Shown here piece by piece: positions 10,608 to 22,982 of a stretch of 64,000 nucleotides of DNA (its first letter is position 1; every line of letters begins with the position of its first letter). The stretch comes from Catenaria anguillulae PL171 (Eukaryota > Blastocladiomycota > Blastocladiomycetes > Blastocladiales > Catenariaceae): contig MCFL01000014.1 in assembly GCA_002102555.1 (NCBI GenBank), positions 372,001 through 436,000 of the forward strand. Direction: 5' to 3'. The translations under genes were made by a program, and so were the position numbers. Under the pieces are notes generated by a model. It was not told where the DNA came from. It saw nothing but the letters and a program-made list of their open reading frames with translations, and did no database searches.

Positions 10608-12063
10608 ATGTATCAATCACTCCATGCAATCAAGCAGAATGCAGCCAACAGTCGCTCCATGCGGCAGCTGTCCTCGTCATGCCTGAGTCTGGCCAGGCGC
10701 TCTCCGACCATCCAAAAGTTGCCTCAAGCCAACACAGGCAATGATCCACATCCTCATCCTCCGCCGCTGCTGTTGGCCCCTATTCTGAGCCATGACCAAC
10801 ACCTGTGCCGTCAATTCAGACCAGAAACTTTCGTCCAGACCCCGAACAGCGTCTACATCTCAAGCATCGCCCTTAGTCGCCGCAGACGACCCGCCAATCT
10901 CTCCACCACGCTAGACGATGATAACCCGTCACCACCAGGTGCACCCGGATCGACCAAAGCGTCCGCAGCGGCCACCCATAACCCCAGTCCCACATAACCC
11001 AGATCTCGACCTCCACCATCTCGTCACCACCCAGCAACGAACGCCGTCGCAATCCCACCTCGATGCCGCACAATTCTTCTTTCGTTCCTTCCCACCCAAA
11101 CTCGTTCACTCGCTTCACCGGTTCAGCCGCGAATCCAAAATACCAAGCCTGGGCAACTACCCAGAGGTGCATTCTTGGGCCCATCAAACGCCGGAAAGAG
11201 CAGCCTGCTCAATGCCATGACCATTAAACCAATGGGCACCACAAGTAGCAAGGCAGCGCGAACCTCGCAGCGGCCGGGATCGACGCAAACAGTCAATTTC
11301 TACAACGTGGGCGATCGGTTGACGCTCGTCGACATGATGGGATACGGCATTGGGTCACGGAAAGAATGGGGTGCCGCGATCGAGGGATACTTGTCGAACA
11401 GGAGCGAGTAGGTTGACTTTGAAGCCCTTCCTTTTTTTTCATTTTGCTCCTCGTCCACTGAACCATCCAGCGACACGCATCCAGGCTCAAGCACGTCTTT
11501 TGGCTTCTTCCCGCACACCCATCCCACCCCGACGAATTCGATCTCGCCATTCGCGACTTACTCTTGTCCTTGAACGTCCCGCACACGGTCGTGCTAACGC
11601 AAATCGACCGCATTCCGTCAACAAACGCCTTTTTGCGTGTGCTCGACAATGTCCATCGGCAAATCGTGGATCCCATGGGTGGCTTTTGCTCCTCTGTCTT
11701 GCCCACGGCGTCCGTTGACAAGTTTGTGCCGCAGTGGGATGCGGCCAGGTTGGGTACCGGAATGGTTGCCAAGGAGTTGAGAAAGGTGATGGCCGAGTCG
11801 AACGTGAGTAAGCGGGATGGCGACTGGCGTTGGGGTGGGTAACTGCTGCATCGGATCAAGTCAAGGTGCAGCAGCCAGGCGCAGCAAAGCCATCCACCAA
11901 GGGCCAGCCATTCACACTGTCGCGACCCGGGGTCGCTCATGTGCAAATGCAAGTGCTCAAGGCGGCGGGCCAGGATATGGAAAAGTGGCGAATCAAGATG
12001 AAGCGCGCAGGGATGGGTGGCGTGAAAAAGAGGCTGAGGACGGCCTCTCCAGTATTTGCATGA
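10608..12063 (+). CDS. EngB/GTPBP8-type mitochondrial GTPase, two frame breaks
   Basis: Small GTPase of the YihA/EngB family (GTPBP8 in animals), linked to ribosome assembly; an organellar role is likely. The N-terminus (MRQLSSSCLSLARRSP, from Met 10659) looks like a mitochondrial presequence. The G domain shows GPSNAGKSSLLN (G1), GSTQTVNFYNVGD (G2), DMMGYGIG (G3) and LTQIDR (G4, with Gln for the usual Lys). Clear splice sites join NRSE (to 11407) with LKHVFWLL (from 11485), and MAESN (to 11803) with VQQPGAAK (from 11866). The reading frame shifts once in the low-complexity N-terminal part (10915-10997) and again at about 11165, where NYPEV and AFLGPSN are one base out of step. I therefore give the full span rather than exact upstream exons. 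Confidence 0.75.
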
Positions 12064-15000
12064 TCGTGACGCTTCATTCCCTTTGATTACCACGGGCAGC
12101 TACCGCCCGAGGCGGCCTGGCTGCCGCGCCTGAGAGGCAGAGGCATGGCGTCTGGCGACAGCCTCCGGCTGTGCTCTCAGTGGAATTGAATTGCATGAGA
12201 ATGGCCTGCGATATTGCATCACAATTTCATTGACATTGACCTCATACTATACGGCCGACGACTGCATTGTGTTGCCTTCATCAATGGACATCATGTATGG
12301 ATGTCCGACCGTGGAAAGGACTAATCCACAGTGCGAACATGGTGCATGACAGGTCGTGTTCGGTGGTCACGCCGTGCATGGACGGCTTCATCACTTTACC
12401 ACCGTGAATTCACCGTGGGGCCTTTGGAGTTGGACGTGTAGCTGTTGCATGGGTCCCGGATCTTACTGTTGCTTGTTGAGAAGATATAAATAAGTACTAC
12501 CCGGTGGAATCCTTGCCGTGTGGTTGACACTTGACAACTTGACAATCTGACACCAACGATGAGTCCCATGTATTGAGATGACAGAAAGAACACCAATGCG
12601 GCAGCACAGAGTTGAAGACATCTTCGAGCATGAAAGCAGAGTTCTTGTAACCAACCACCACACCACTGGCACGGATACCTCTCCCTTGACTGCGTGCTTG
12701 TCCAACTTGGGCTTCATGCACTTGTTCACCGACTGGGTCATACTCTGCGATAAACATGACGATGGATCAAGTTAGCAAGAGCCATGCTGGAAAAATTGAT
12801 CATGAAATAGAAGCAGACCAGGAAATGAATGATTCTGTCCAAGCACGACATTGAGAGACTCAAAGATCGATTCACGCGGCGAGAGGAATGCAATCTAAAG
12901 CACATCGTTACTGAAGACAATGGTCCGCAAACAGTGACAGATGAGCGCTGGCAGGAGGGCACTGGAGACGAGGCATTAGAATGGCATCTGCCCCTCAACC
13001 AGGTGTGATCCGAGTTTTCATTCTGAATCGAGGCAAGTCCCGAAGGAAGCAAGACACACGACCCGTCTTTACTCTTCTCGAGGCACAGTGTGGCGGGACT
13101 TACGGCCTTTCGGGTCGAGCGGGTCACGCTGACAGGTTTGCCAAGTTGGTTGGATGGACCATCCCAAGTCGAAGAAAAACCCCATGGGGGCATTTTCCAA
13201 GACCCTACACCAGTGCGAACACTGGGCGATTTCCAATGGCAGAGTACCGTCTGGACTATGAATAGTAAGGGGGCGCAGACGGAGTACTCTCGGGGCTGGA
13301 AAGGATGGTCGCGCTCATTTCGGCGGCATGTCACTGGTGCGCCTCTTGTGGTATTGCGGACGGATGGATACGAGCAGATGGTAACGTGCCCGGGCAAATG
13401 CTTGTGGTTGTTGACGATACTACCCGTCCAGTGCATCGAGTTACTTCATTGCATTCGTGAATATTGAATTCACATTTCCCGAGGAGCTTTTGTCGTTTTG
13501 TCGTTTCAACAGCTGGATCGGACTCGGCATCTGCAACAGGATCGCGAGTTTGGTCGACATGATGTTCGCACTTGCACCTTGCCGATGTGATTCTTGTCAT
13601 CGATCTCAATATTGCACAACCTTCTCGGGCTACAATGATATTTATATAATCATAAAAACATACTTCGATGTAGAGGGCTTTCACATTCCCCGCGACACCG
13701 TTACATCCATCCAACTTTCGCTGCTGCCCGCTAAATCAATGGACATCTCATAGGTGGCAAGCTCAAAGGCGTTCCATATGAGAAATTCTGAATTGGCTGC
13801 CGGCCACGCGCCTTGGCCAAAATGCGCTCCAGGACGAGTTGGCGTGCGCGCATGTGGGTCGGTTGCGATGCGGATGTGGGCGCCTGGGTATCGGGCGACG
13901 GAACGGCTGCGCGTGTCGGTGGACACGTTGCCGAGCAGGTACCAAATACCGCACGTTGCAAGGCAGCCAGGTTTGCCGCGAGCGGAGAGGATCCGGCGCC
14001 GGCAAGTTCTTTTTGGCCTGTAAAGGCCACAGCAACCCACCACGGTTGCGATCCAACACGACATCCTTGGACATGTGGATGGTTGGCGGGCTGTTGGTTG
14101 TCGAGCCTCGTTGAAAACACCCGTGCCAGCACTTTGACCGGTGCGAGGTGACTACGCGCAGTTGGATTGGGGTCCATTGCTTGGCCTCGATACCGGCAGC
14201 GTACTTAGTCATGATCTTGTCCGACGACCAAGTCGCATCTGAATTAAAAAGAATGGCATTGTGCCAGTTGGTGGTGTCAACAATCATGTACGTTTGTGAT
14301 GTGCGTCTGTTGCTTGGAATCACGAGTAAATGTGTACCTCCGACCACCTTGCCCGTGAAGCCCAACGGCGCGTGCGAAAGCGTGAGCTTGGCCTTCAAGT
14401 GATGGGTCAATTGAAACTGAAGTTTCTGCGGCAGTTTCAAGCATGCACGAGGTTGACGAAATTGTTGGATTCCGAGCATGAACTTGTGGAATCCGGCATG
14501 GATCCGGGCATTCTCGGCTGACTCACTTGACCCGATGTACCAGTTCTGCGAGCCCTGAGCCAGCGGTGTGTGTTGCAACGTAAACGCCAGATGCCGACTT
14601 GGTTGTTAAGCATTCGGCCTCTGACAATCCAATGCCAACGGACTCGAGCACTTTGCGGAGGGAGTCGACAAGAGGAACATTGCACCAATCTTCCTTGCCA
14701 GACATACACGTACAATCTGCAAGATCTTTTGCGTGCGCTTCTGCAATAACATCCAAAGTCAACCGCTCCTTGAGCGACATGACACCGGCTCCGGATACTT
14801 GGCTTGTGTATTCTAGTAATCCAAAAAAAACGAATGTGTTACACACGTCAGCATAGTGGACGGCCGTCTGAGAACACAGACAGGAAGAGGTAAACATACG
14901 GCATTTCATCAAGTGGCGCACTTCCAGCACTTGAGGTACTTGTGCACGTCCACGATGGCCCATTCCTTGCGGTGCTTCAAAACTTCAGCCTTGATCAAAG

Positions 15001-16472
15001 TCGAATCGTCAGCTTTGTGGGAGTTGAACCGCTCGCGACATTGTTGGTGTCATCGTTGGGTATATTGTCGCCGGCAACATGCTGCCAACCGAAACAGCGG
15101 AATCATGACGGTTGGATAAAGCGCGATTGGGTGTTGCCTCTGTTGCAGCTCTGGTGCGCGTTGGCAAACGACTCGAAATGTGTCTGTGACAACGCAGGAG
15201 AGCAGATTTGGCAACGTCAGATCCGCCGTTGTCTGGCGCAAACATGACTCTGGGTCTGGCCCCCAAACACATACTCGGGCATGATGATGTGAAAGCGTTG
15301 AGCCGAGCTTTGGTTTTGTACAGTGTCCGACGTCAAATAATGGCATCGAAACGCTTTGGCCCTGGCTGAGGTGGGCGACGATAGATGCCGAGGGTACTTG
15401 GATGGTTCCAATACGCTGTGCGACCACTTCGACCAGAACAAGATCATCCCCCGTGTGACGGAGGCAGAGTTGCCTGCTTGTGAGCAGAAATGCCCGTCAT
15501 GCGGGGCCGCACCAAGGGGTCAAGGTGTATCCGCACCGTGTGCTTGATCGCTTGCATCACGTGTCGGGCCATAGTTGTGTGAGACCAACCGAGGTTGAGC
15601 AGGCGAGAGCGGGCGCCAGCACCTAATACTTGTCATGGCAACGGTGAAACGTGACGTCGTCGCCGGCGGTGGCCCCGTGTTGTTCCTGATTTTGCCGACA
15701 GTCACGATGAGGACACTCGGGAGTGCGCCAGATGCCGACCATCGCTGCGATCGTGGAACCAACCAACGGGAATCGGTCGAGGGCCGGCGAGTAGCAGCCC
15801 AAGGTGTTTCTCGACTTGTTTGGAAGCCGACAAGTAGACGGCGAACGCGAGGTTCAGCACGGCGAAAGCTTTGGCTCCAGCCAGCAGCAGAGATTTGGAC
15901 GGCGCTTGCATAGATCGCGGGACAAGTTACCCAACATATGCCAGCGAGTCTAAAGTTGAGGCCAGGGGCCTGGACGACGACAAGGGGTCGAGTTGGCAAT
16001 GGTCAGCGAGACTGTCATTTGGACTTGCATTGATCTCGAGTCACGACTCCGACCGTCCGGCGCGAGCTGGGCAGGCGAGGTGACAGGTGGTCGCGTGAAG
16101 GCTAGGAGCTGGAACATACCATGGATGGCATCCAGGAACTATTCCCAGTGCTTGAGCTGCCATGAATGCTTCAAGTGTCCTCCGCGCGAATCCCGGGCAA
16201 CGATATGGCACCTGTCTTGGACTCTTGGTGCGTGGGACCCGCCCTTGGACGCTGATCAAATCTTAGCTTCAAGTTGGAGGGATGGTGAGCATGAGTGATG
16301 AGGGGGTTGGACTCAGAGAGGAATGAGATGCAAGTGGTATTCATCTTACGGCAGACTAATCAGGGCATGGTCGGAAACGAGAAAACAAAAAAACAAGACA
16401 TCCAGGGAGAGTGGTGGTACAGAAAAGAAAAAAAACCGAAAACATCATCAAAACGGCCAACTTGCGCATCAA
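12064..16472. other. unassigned 4.4 kb region with broken coding-like fragments
   Basis: No intact gene is visible. From 12064 to about 12700 I see no coding signal; a short GC-rich hairpin-capable sequence (CCGCC-CGA-GGCGG) sits near 12109. Between about 12900 and 16000 the minus strand has coding-like fragments in changing frames, for example around 14523-14820 (LKERLTLDVIAEAHAKDLAD and DWCNVPLVDSLRKVLESVGI), 14910-14990 (RKEWAIVDVHKYLKCWKC), 13790-13990 (EFLIWNAFELATYEMSIDLA) and a hydrophobic start at 15911 (KSLLLAGAKAFAVLNLAFAV). A plausible intron (GTATGT...ACTAG) lies at about 14814-14899. This is probably one decayed or indel-ridden multi-exon gene, possibly with a signal anchor. I cannot name the family. 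From about 16100 to 16472 nothing is seen. Confidence 0.45.
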
Positions 16473-18920
16473 TCAATATGCCTGGGCAATCACCTCCAAT
16501 GCCTTCTGATACGTCTCCAACATCTCGCGACACTCTGACCGTGCCTTTGTCACCTCTGGATCCTCTTGCAACAGCTCCTCAAACACGTCGTCCCGATACA
16601 ATTGCTGCACGAGCCGGTTCTGCAACGCCTCCTTTGTCTGATTGACCAGCAAGTGCATGACAGCCTTTGGCACGGCATCCGCAAGCGCCTTTTTCACGAT
16701 CCCAAAGTAGGACGAGATGAGCGATCGGATCAATGCAATCGCAAACTCTTCACGTTCGCGGGTTTGCCCACCACCGCTACCCGTTGATGCGTCCACGCTG
16801 CCGGCTGCTTCGTGTCCACCCGCGGCATGGTCGTCGTCAAGCGCCAGCGCGCCGGGCGTCGTGATGGATCCCGTTGTTGCCGAAAGCGATGGCGACGTGA
16901 CGGCGGCAGATGCAGCGGCGGCCGCGGCGGCCGCTGCCCCGGGTGACGTGGTGGCGGCAGACCGGCAAGCGAGCCCGACGCGGCAAGGCCCGGGCCGTAC
17001 ACGGACGGCGGGCGCTGTGCCGACCCAAACAGGTACGTGAGCAAGCCTTCGCGCTGGTGCGAGGCGGCCAGGGCAGCGGCGGATGCCGACGACGACGACG
17101 GGGTTGTTGCCCGGGGCGCACCAGGCGCAGACGACGATGACGAGCGCAAGGCCATGGATGAGAGCGACGCTTCAATGCCTGCCGTTCCCACCGACGCATT
17201 CCCGGCCCCATGCCCATGCCCACTCGCTGCGCTTCCACTGGGTACTGGCTCGTCAACCTGCGCATGCGATCGGCCGTCTCGCGCTTGCGCCTCTCCTTTT
17301 CGTACTTTTTCTCGAGCTGCGCCACGGCATTTGCCCCGCCAATAAAGTCGGGATGGCTCGTGTTGATGTATGCGCGCTGAATGGCGACCAGTGTTGTGAC
17401 AAATGTCCGCGTCGGCAATAAGTGTTCCTTGAGCAACTCGGCTACGCCATCCAAGACCCGGCTCCGCAACACCGGGTAACGGCGGAGTTCCGGGAAACAC
17501 GACTCGTGCGTCAACCGCAGCAACTCCTCGTACACGGTTCGACGCATCGCAGCGACGGCGATTCCAGACGAGCGATTTGGGGCTTGACGAGCAAGTCAAA
17601 GGCGGCTTCGGGGATAAACAGCGCCGGTCGCGAACCCGTGGCGTTGCGCATGGCAGTGCGGATTTCGCGAACCGAGAGGGCAGCTACAGGGTCCATGGTT
17701 TCCAGGGCGTGGCCAAACACTTGGTCAAAGATGTGGAAGAGGCGGGCGCCGCCGGAAAGTTCGGTGGTGGCCGATGTTGAGTTTGTGCCTTCGACAGAGG
17801 CGTTGAAATCGGCCGCATACTTTGTAATGAGGCGCAGGACGAGCGATTGCTATGGCAAGTAAAGTAGAGTGTGAATCATGGTGTGCACAGATGTTGACCA
17901 TGGAATGAAAAGAATTGTAAACGTACAGGGGACTGTCCCTGCAAATCGCCTGGTCCCTCGCCGTACGTGGCCAGCTCTGCCTGCTTTGCCTGAATCAGGG
18001 CATTCAACTTGATCTTGAGATCCGGCAATCGCTCGCGAATATGCGCCATGAGCACCATATTCAGTGTGCGTGCCAGATTGGCCGTGCCAACCTTGCCCGG
18101 CAACCCAGCATACACTGGATGTGCGGCAAAATATTGAGCCTCGCGCTTGCGGGCATACTCCAAGCTCCGGCGCAACTCAATGTCGCGCTGCGACGATTGA
18201 CCACACCGACAAATCCAAGGCGCAGCGGGATACACACGGCCAGACAAAATGTCGGCGGCAGAGGCGCCAGAGTCCATGAGATCGAGTTTGGTCAGCAAGC
18301 CCAGTGTACGGTTACCTGAAGGGTCGACTTCGCGCGCAAGCTTGAGCGAGTCCGAGTTGGCCAAGTCGACGTTGGCGGGCGACACGGCGAGAATGACGCA
18401 GTTTGGCCGAGTGATGTAGCCCATGATGAGTTCACGGATTTGCAGCTCAATGTCGCCAGGCTGGTCCCAACGGGGATCTTTGTGAGTCCCGGGAGATCGA
18501 CCAGGGTCAAGTCCACCACGTTGGGCGAGTGGATCTTGAGGTGGATGGGTTCGGACGAAATGCCCTTGTTTGCGCCGGCGACGCGGGCCGTGTCTGCGAG
18601 ATTTCGCGCATGACATCTTCAAAGTCGGTAAAGATTTGGCCGGGGGCGTGCAAGAACTCTGCCCATTCGGCGGCTGGTCGTCGTCGGGCGCGTGGGCGGC
18701 AGGGCGTGTTGGAGCTGGAGGACGAGCGGGCGGCGGGTGACGATGCCCGACCCCTTTGGCAAAAAGTCCTTGCCGACAATGCCTCGAGAACCGACGACTT
18801 GCCCGAGGACTGGGAGCCGACGACGGCGATTTGGGGCAGGTCGAGCGGCGAGTTGCCAATGGTGGACAAGATGTCCTGGACCTTGTTGATGACTGGAATG
18901 AGGTCGTGCATGGCAGACAT
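16473..18920 (-). CDS. DNM1: Dnm1/Drp1-type dynamin GTPase, with many frame breaks
   Basis: Large GTPase that constricts mitochondria and peroxisomes. Reading from Met 18920, the start is [20 protein letters not shown], then [12 protein letters not shown] (P-loop, residues 35-46). Later blocks are [35 protein letters not shown] (G3), [11 protein letters not shown] (G4), [17 protein letters not shown], a middle domain with [18 protein letters not shown] and [16 protein letters not shown], a variable Ser/Ala-rich insert, and a GED with [20 protein letters not shown]. The [18 protein letters not shown] and FDLLVKPQI forms favour Dnm1/Drp1 over Vps1. An intron lies at about 17858-17929. The frame changes near 18780, 18680, 18596, 18468, 18228, 18194, 17538, 17190-17250 and 16970, yet family residues are kept on both sides of each. 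Either the consensus carries indels or this is a very young pseudogene. Confidence 0.85.
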
Positions 18921-19729
18921 GATGGTGGAATCAAGAAAATGGTGGTGACTGGGCGAAATGGAGAGTCTATGGTGGTACTGTGCGAGGAGGTCCTTGCGAC
19001 TGGATTTAACGGCAGGGAACGACTTGGTTGCCCTTGAATACCGGGAAAAATCGGGATGGGCAGCTTGAGTCGAGCCGAGTCGGCGGGGAGATCGAGTTGG
19101 CGTCGAGTCGAGTCTGGCCGGATCCAGAGTCAGAGTCGAATGCCTGCTTTGCTGGAAACCGCAATGCCAACGGAAAGGAGCTAGAGCGGGGTGCTGTACT
19201 TTGTACGGAGGCAATTACATATGCATGGAGCTGGATGCTTGCTTGTCCACTGAGGAGAGAGAGAGAGCGTCACTTGGAATTTCACTCACACGGCGAGCAG
19301 ACCACCTCCAATCCCAACCGTGTGTCGATTGCAGCTCTCGTCAGAAAGGGCCTCCGGTTCTCAGACTCGGACTCGGGCTCGATACAGCACCAATGCTGCC
19401 ATCTCCGCTCATTCAAAGAATCCAGACAGTCGTGCTTGCCGCCACACGGTGCCGTATGTATTGGGTAGCGTGCCGTGCCCTGCCCATGCCCATGAGAGGC
19501 AGAGCATTTGAACAAAGGCGAGTGGTGCGCGATGCGCCACCGATCCACTGTCGATCCAAAGGGAGGGCCGCCGATTCCACGCGACTGAGCTCCTCTTTCG
19601 ACTACGACTAACGACTAACGACTAACGACGAAAAACGCCTGTCGTCGTGCCTGCAGCTGGCAGCTGGCGAGGAGAGCACAGCCAAGATATCATATCTTAA
19701 GACTAGACTGCATACAGCTCGACAACACT
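18921..19729. promoter_or_regulatory. divergent intergenic region, DNM1 and the Erg27-like gene
   Basis: These 809 bases lie between divergent starts. A threefold CTAACGA tandem repeat occurs at about 19609-19628 in a longer CGACTA-rich stretch. Nothing else is recognised. Confidence 0.4.
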
Positions 19730-21029
19730 ATGCATCAGGCAGTCTTCTCATCCCCCACTACCGCTGCCACAAGCGCTAACGTGGTCGCCCTCATCACAGG
19801 CGCAAACAGGTCCGCTGCCTCGTCTCCCTGTCTCGCATGACCCGGACACTCAACACAATCAATACACGTCTGTAACACACAGCGGCATCGGCCTCGCCAT
19901 CGCCCACCGCCTTCTCTCACTCTCCTACCTGGGCCACTCGGTCGACCCCCGTGGCCACACCGTCCGCGAAATGCCCGCCGTCCCGCAAGCAACACGCGTG
20001 ACACTCATCCTCGCCTGCCGCAACCCCTCGCGCGCAAACCAAGCACGCAACCAGCTGCTGGCCGCGTTTCCTAACGCAGACATTCACTTGCTGCTGCTCG
20101 ACCTGTCGTCGCCCGAATCCATCATCACGGCCGCCGCAGATGCCCGATCGCGCTTTCCCGTCATCACCCACATGTTTTGCAATGCCGGCATCATGCCCAC
20201 TGTCGGCTTGTCATGGAAAGCCATTGTGCGTGACATTGTGTGTGATCCCATTGACCTCTTCACGTTGGGCACACACGCGTTCGTCCAGCCGCAAGGCAAA
20301 CTCGACGCGAGCGGCCACGGCGAGGTGTTTATGGCCAACACCGCCGGGCATCATCTCCTCATCCGTGGCCTCGAGCCGGCACTTGTCGCAGGCCGTGCCA
20401 GGGTCGTGTTTACCAGCTCAAAGACGGGCATGCGCGAGTTTTTCAGTGACAAGGATATCGAGTGCCGGTGGGATCGCACCCATATCAGTCGTCAAAGTAC
20501 GCACAGGATGCACTGACCACGGTTTTGAATGCAAAGTACAAGGACCACGGGTTATCCTTTTTCACGTTTTGCCCCGGGACCGTGTACACGGGTATTATTG
20601 CGATTCCATTGCCGGCCGTGATCATGCTTGGATTCTACCATCTCGTACACCCCACCTTTTTTTTTTTCTTGCTGTACACTTGACGATTAATAATCGTTCG
20701 TGATATCCCAAACAGATGCGCCTACTCATCCCATCCATGACCATCTCAACGCACAATGGCGCCACGGCGGCCTCCTGCTTGCCGCCCGTCCGCCCGCCGA
20801 GTTGGACACGCGCACAAAGTACTTTTCGCGTGCCTCGCCTACTGGCGTCCAATACGTCGATACCGTGGCACTCACCAAAGCGGCTGGTGTCGCGGACGAG
20901 GAAGAGCTTGTCAGTCACGGTCACCTCGTGGCCGAGGTTTGCGAAAAGATTTACGTTGCGGCGCTCATGGAGAATCGAGCACGGGTGGAGAGGGAAGACA
21001 GCATCAATGTTGCTGGTGCAGACGAGTAA
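19730..21029 (+). CDS. ERG27: short-chain reductase, Erg27/HSD17B7-like 3-ketosterol reductase
   Basis: NADPH-dependent short-chain dehydrogenase; Erg27 removes the 3-keto group during C-4 demethylation in ergosterol synthesis, at the ER or lipid droplets. Exon 1 (19730..19809) ends in LITGAN and splices to SGIGLAIAHRLL at 19883, forming the TGxxxGIG cofactor motif. ACRNPSRANQAR, LLLDLSSPES, FCNAGIMPTVGL and VVFTSSKTGMREF follow, then the catalytic PYQSSKYAQDALTTVLNAKY and FCPGTVYTG. The NAGIMP and YxSSKYA forms are typical of Erg27/HSD17B7. The frame breaks at about 20463, just before PYQSSK. A second discontinuity lies near the T run at 20657-20667, where an intron (GTACAC...AAACAG) joins the C-terminal exon that holds RTKYFSRASPTGVQYVDT. 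The family call is firm; the Erg27 assignment is probable. Confidence 0.7.
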
Positions 21030-21089
21030 ACGTATTGACTAAATACATCTATGGTTAATGGTGATGAATATGAATACATGCTGCACGCT

Positions 21090-22982
21090 TTACTGGCCAA
21101 TGTCCTTTTTGATTCCAACAACCACACAGTTCCTCGGGCTATCCACCTCATCAAACAAGGGAAACAAGGCACTCCACCCCTTGTCCTCGCCACCCACAAC
21201 CTCTTGCATCCAGCAGTACCGGTCCACAAGAATCAAACTTTCCAGCGCACCCGCCATCAACGCCCGGAGTGTCCACATGAACGCAATCTTCCTCACCGCC
21301 TTGCCCTCCAAGACCCACTGCTGATAAAACGCCTCCAAGTCTTCATCTTTAGCCGCCCCTGTCCCCTCAACCAACGGCTTGACCCATGGCTTGCCCGCAT
21401 GATCCACGGCCAACCCGGCACGGCCTCACGCGCATACTCGGGAAACGGCGGCAATGCGCCCCTTCGCGTCTTTGTCGTGTGCACTGCCACCACAGGCGAC
21501 TCGGCTCCCGGCGTATGCCTTGTGATCCATACTTGCAACAGGGCCCGGTACACGTGCCGTTTGAAGGCGTCTTTGGCCGCATCCCCTGCGTGGCCCATCG
21601 GCACACGGACTGGCACGCAAGCATGCGCGCGGTCCAACCGAGGTGGACTTTGGTTGACGCAACCAGTTGTGACATGGGGAACCCGGCGTGGCGGTCGAGT
21701 TGAGTGGCATGGCAATCGGGGTTTGCGCATGAGCTTTTTGCGGAGTGGCACCCGACGTGTCGTCAATGGAAATGGCTTGAGTCCAGAGACTCGATCCGTC
21801 GGGCGAGCTGCGCGATCGCGCTTCCGTGATGATGCGCAACTTGTCGCGGGATCCTGGCCCGTCGACGGCACGAAAGTCGCATTTGAACGTGTCGGGAATG
21901 GGTTCGTCAGGTGGTTGTAGCAGCACCGACGTTGATGACGAGCGAGGCCGTCGATGTGTGCCACATGCGCAATGTGATTGGTGCGAGATCGCCGCAAGTG
22001 TCTTTTGGATTACATATGCGAACACATCAAGGTGGTGAGCAAACGCCCCAAAGAAGAAAAAAAAAAGACGTACGAAGTCCAATCAATCCCCACTTGCCCT
22101 TTGTCCAATCCAACTCGCCATCCACACCCACCTCCTGGCGCATGCGCATCCGCTGATGCTCCAAAAACTGCGGGTTGTTGCGCAGCTTTTCTGGCACTCG
22201 ACTCAAATCCAATTGTTCGTCCAAATCACTCTCCAAATGCGCCCTGACCAGTCCCTCAAACGTATCCTCGGCCGTGACATGCTTGTTCAAGTACACCACC
22301 TGCCCGGCTTGTCCACCTTGTGCCTAATGCGTTTAAACAGCGTGGCCCGCCTGCGATTCGCGCCCGCCGTTTGTACCGGATCCGTGTCCACGCCAAGCAC
22401 ATTGTGCCCATACTTGAGGGCAAGCACGCTCGACAAGTACCCTTGGCCGGCACCCAGGTCAATCAAGTTGGTGACGCCTGCGGCGCGTGCGGCGTGCGAG
22501 ATAAATGCCGCCAGGTGGTGCACTTCGTGCACCTTTTTGGGCGTCATGCCCAGGGCAATGTTCTTGTCGATCGGGTGACGGGGCATGGAGTCGAGCGCGG
22601 CAGGTGTGCGGGGCAGGCCAATGGCGTGTGTGGAGCGGATAAAGGCCAACAGCGACGAGGGCCATTTCGGTTCGAGCAGGTCGAACCGAGACGAAATGTT
22701 GGAGGCGAGGTCAATGACGTGGTCGAGAAAGGCGTCGTCGGATTCGGTTGGGTCAGAGATGACGGCAGTCCATTCGGGCGGCAGGTGTGTGTCGAAGGTG
22801 TTGTCGACAAAGAAGTCGACGGCGTGGAAGTTGTACAAGTGGGCATGCTTGTCCAAGAAGGAGGTGAGGGCTTGGATGTAAGATTGCAAGTGCGCCGCGG
22901 TGGCGGGCTGGCCTGCGGGCGGAGCATAGGGTGGGGGAAGTGTGATGGGTGGCAGGTCGTCCATGGCTGTGTTGTTATTCAT
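21090..22982 (-). CDS. METTL25: METTL25-family methyltransferase-like protein, several frame breaks
   Basis: SAM-dependent methyltransferase-like protein of the METTL25/METTL25B family. The first Met is at 22982, with an alternative at 22964. Conserved blocks in order are ALGMTPKKVHEVHHLAAFI, LIDLGAGQGYLSSVLAL (SAM motif I), GVDTDPVQTAGANRRR, a spliced LIGLHTCGDLAPITL (intron 22002..22073), CCYNHLTN, AGFPMSQL, GWTARMLACQ, FKRHVYRALLQVW and a C-terminus with ALESLILVDRYCWMQEVV and DEVDSPRNCVVVGIKK, which is the METTL25 ending. The frame shifts at least five times, near 22290, 21918, 21700, 21600 and 21415, always between conserved blocks. The substrate is not inferred. It shares a ~200-base divergent promoter with VPS20. 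Confidence 0.75.

Noticed and set aside
12095-12180. GC-rich hairpin-capable sequence as a structured RNA
   Set aside because: The CCGCC/GGCGG stem is only five pairs and the surrounding sequence does not fold into a familiar RNA class by eye.
16473-18920. Assignment of the dynamin as Vps1
   Set aside because: The [17 protein letters not shown] and FDLLVKPQI forms and the GED fit Dnm1/Drp1 better.
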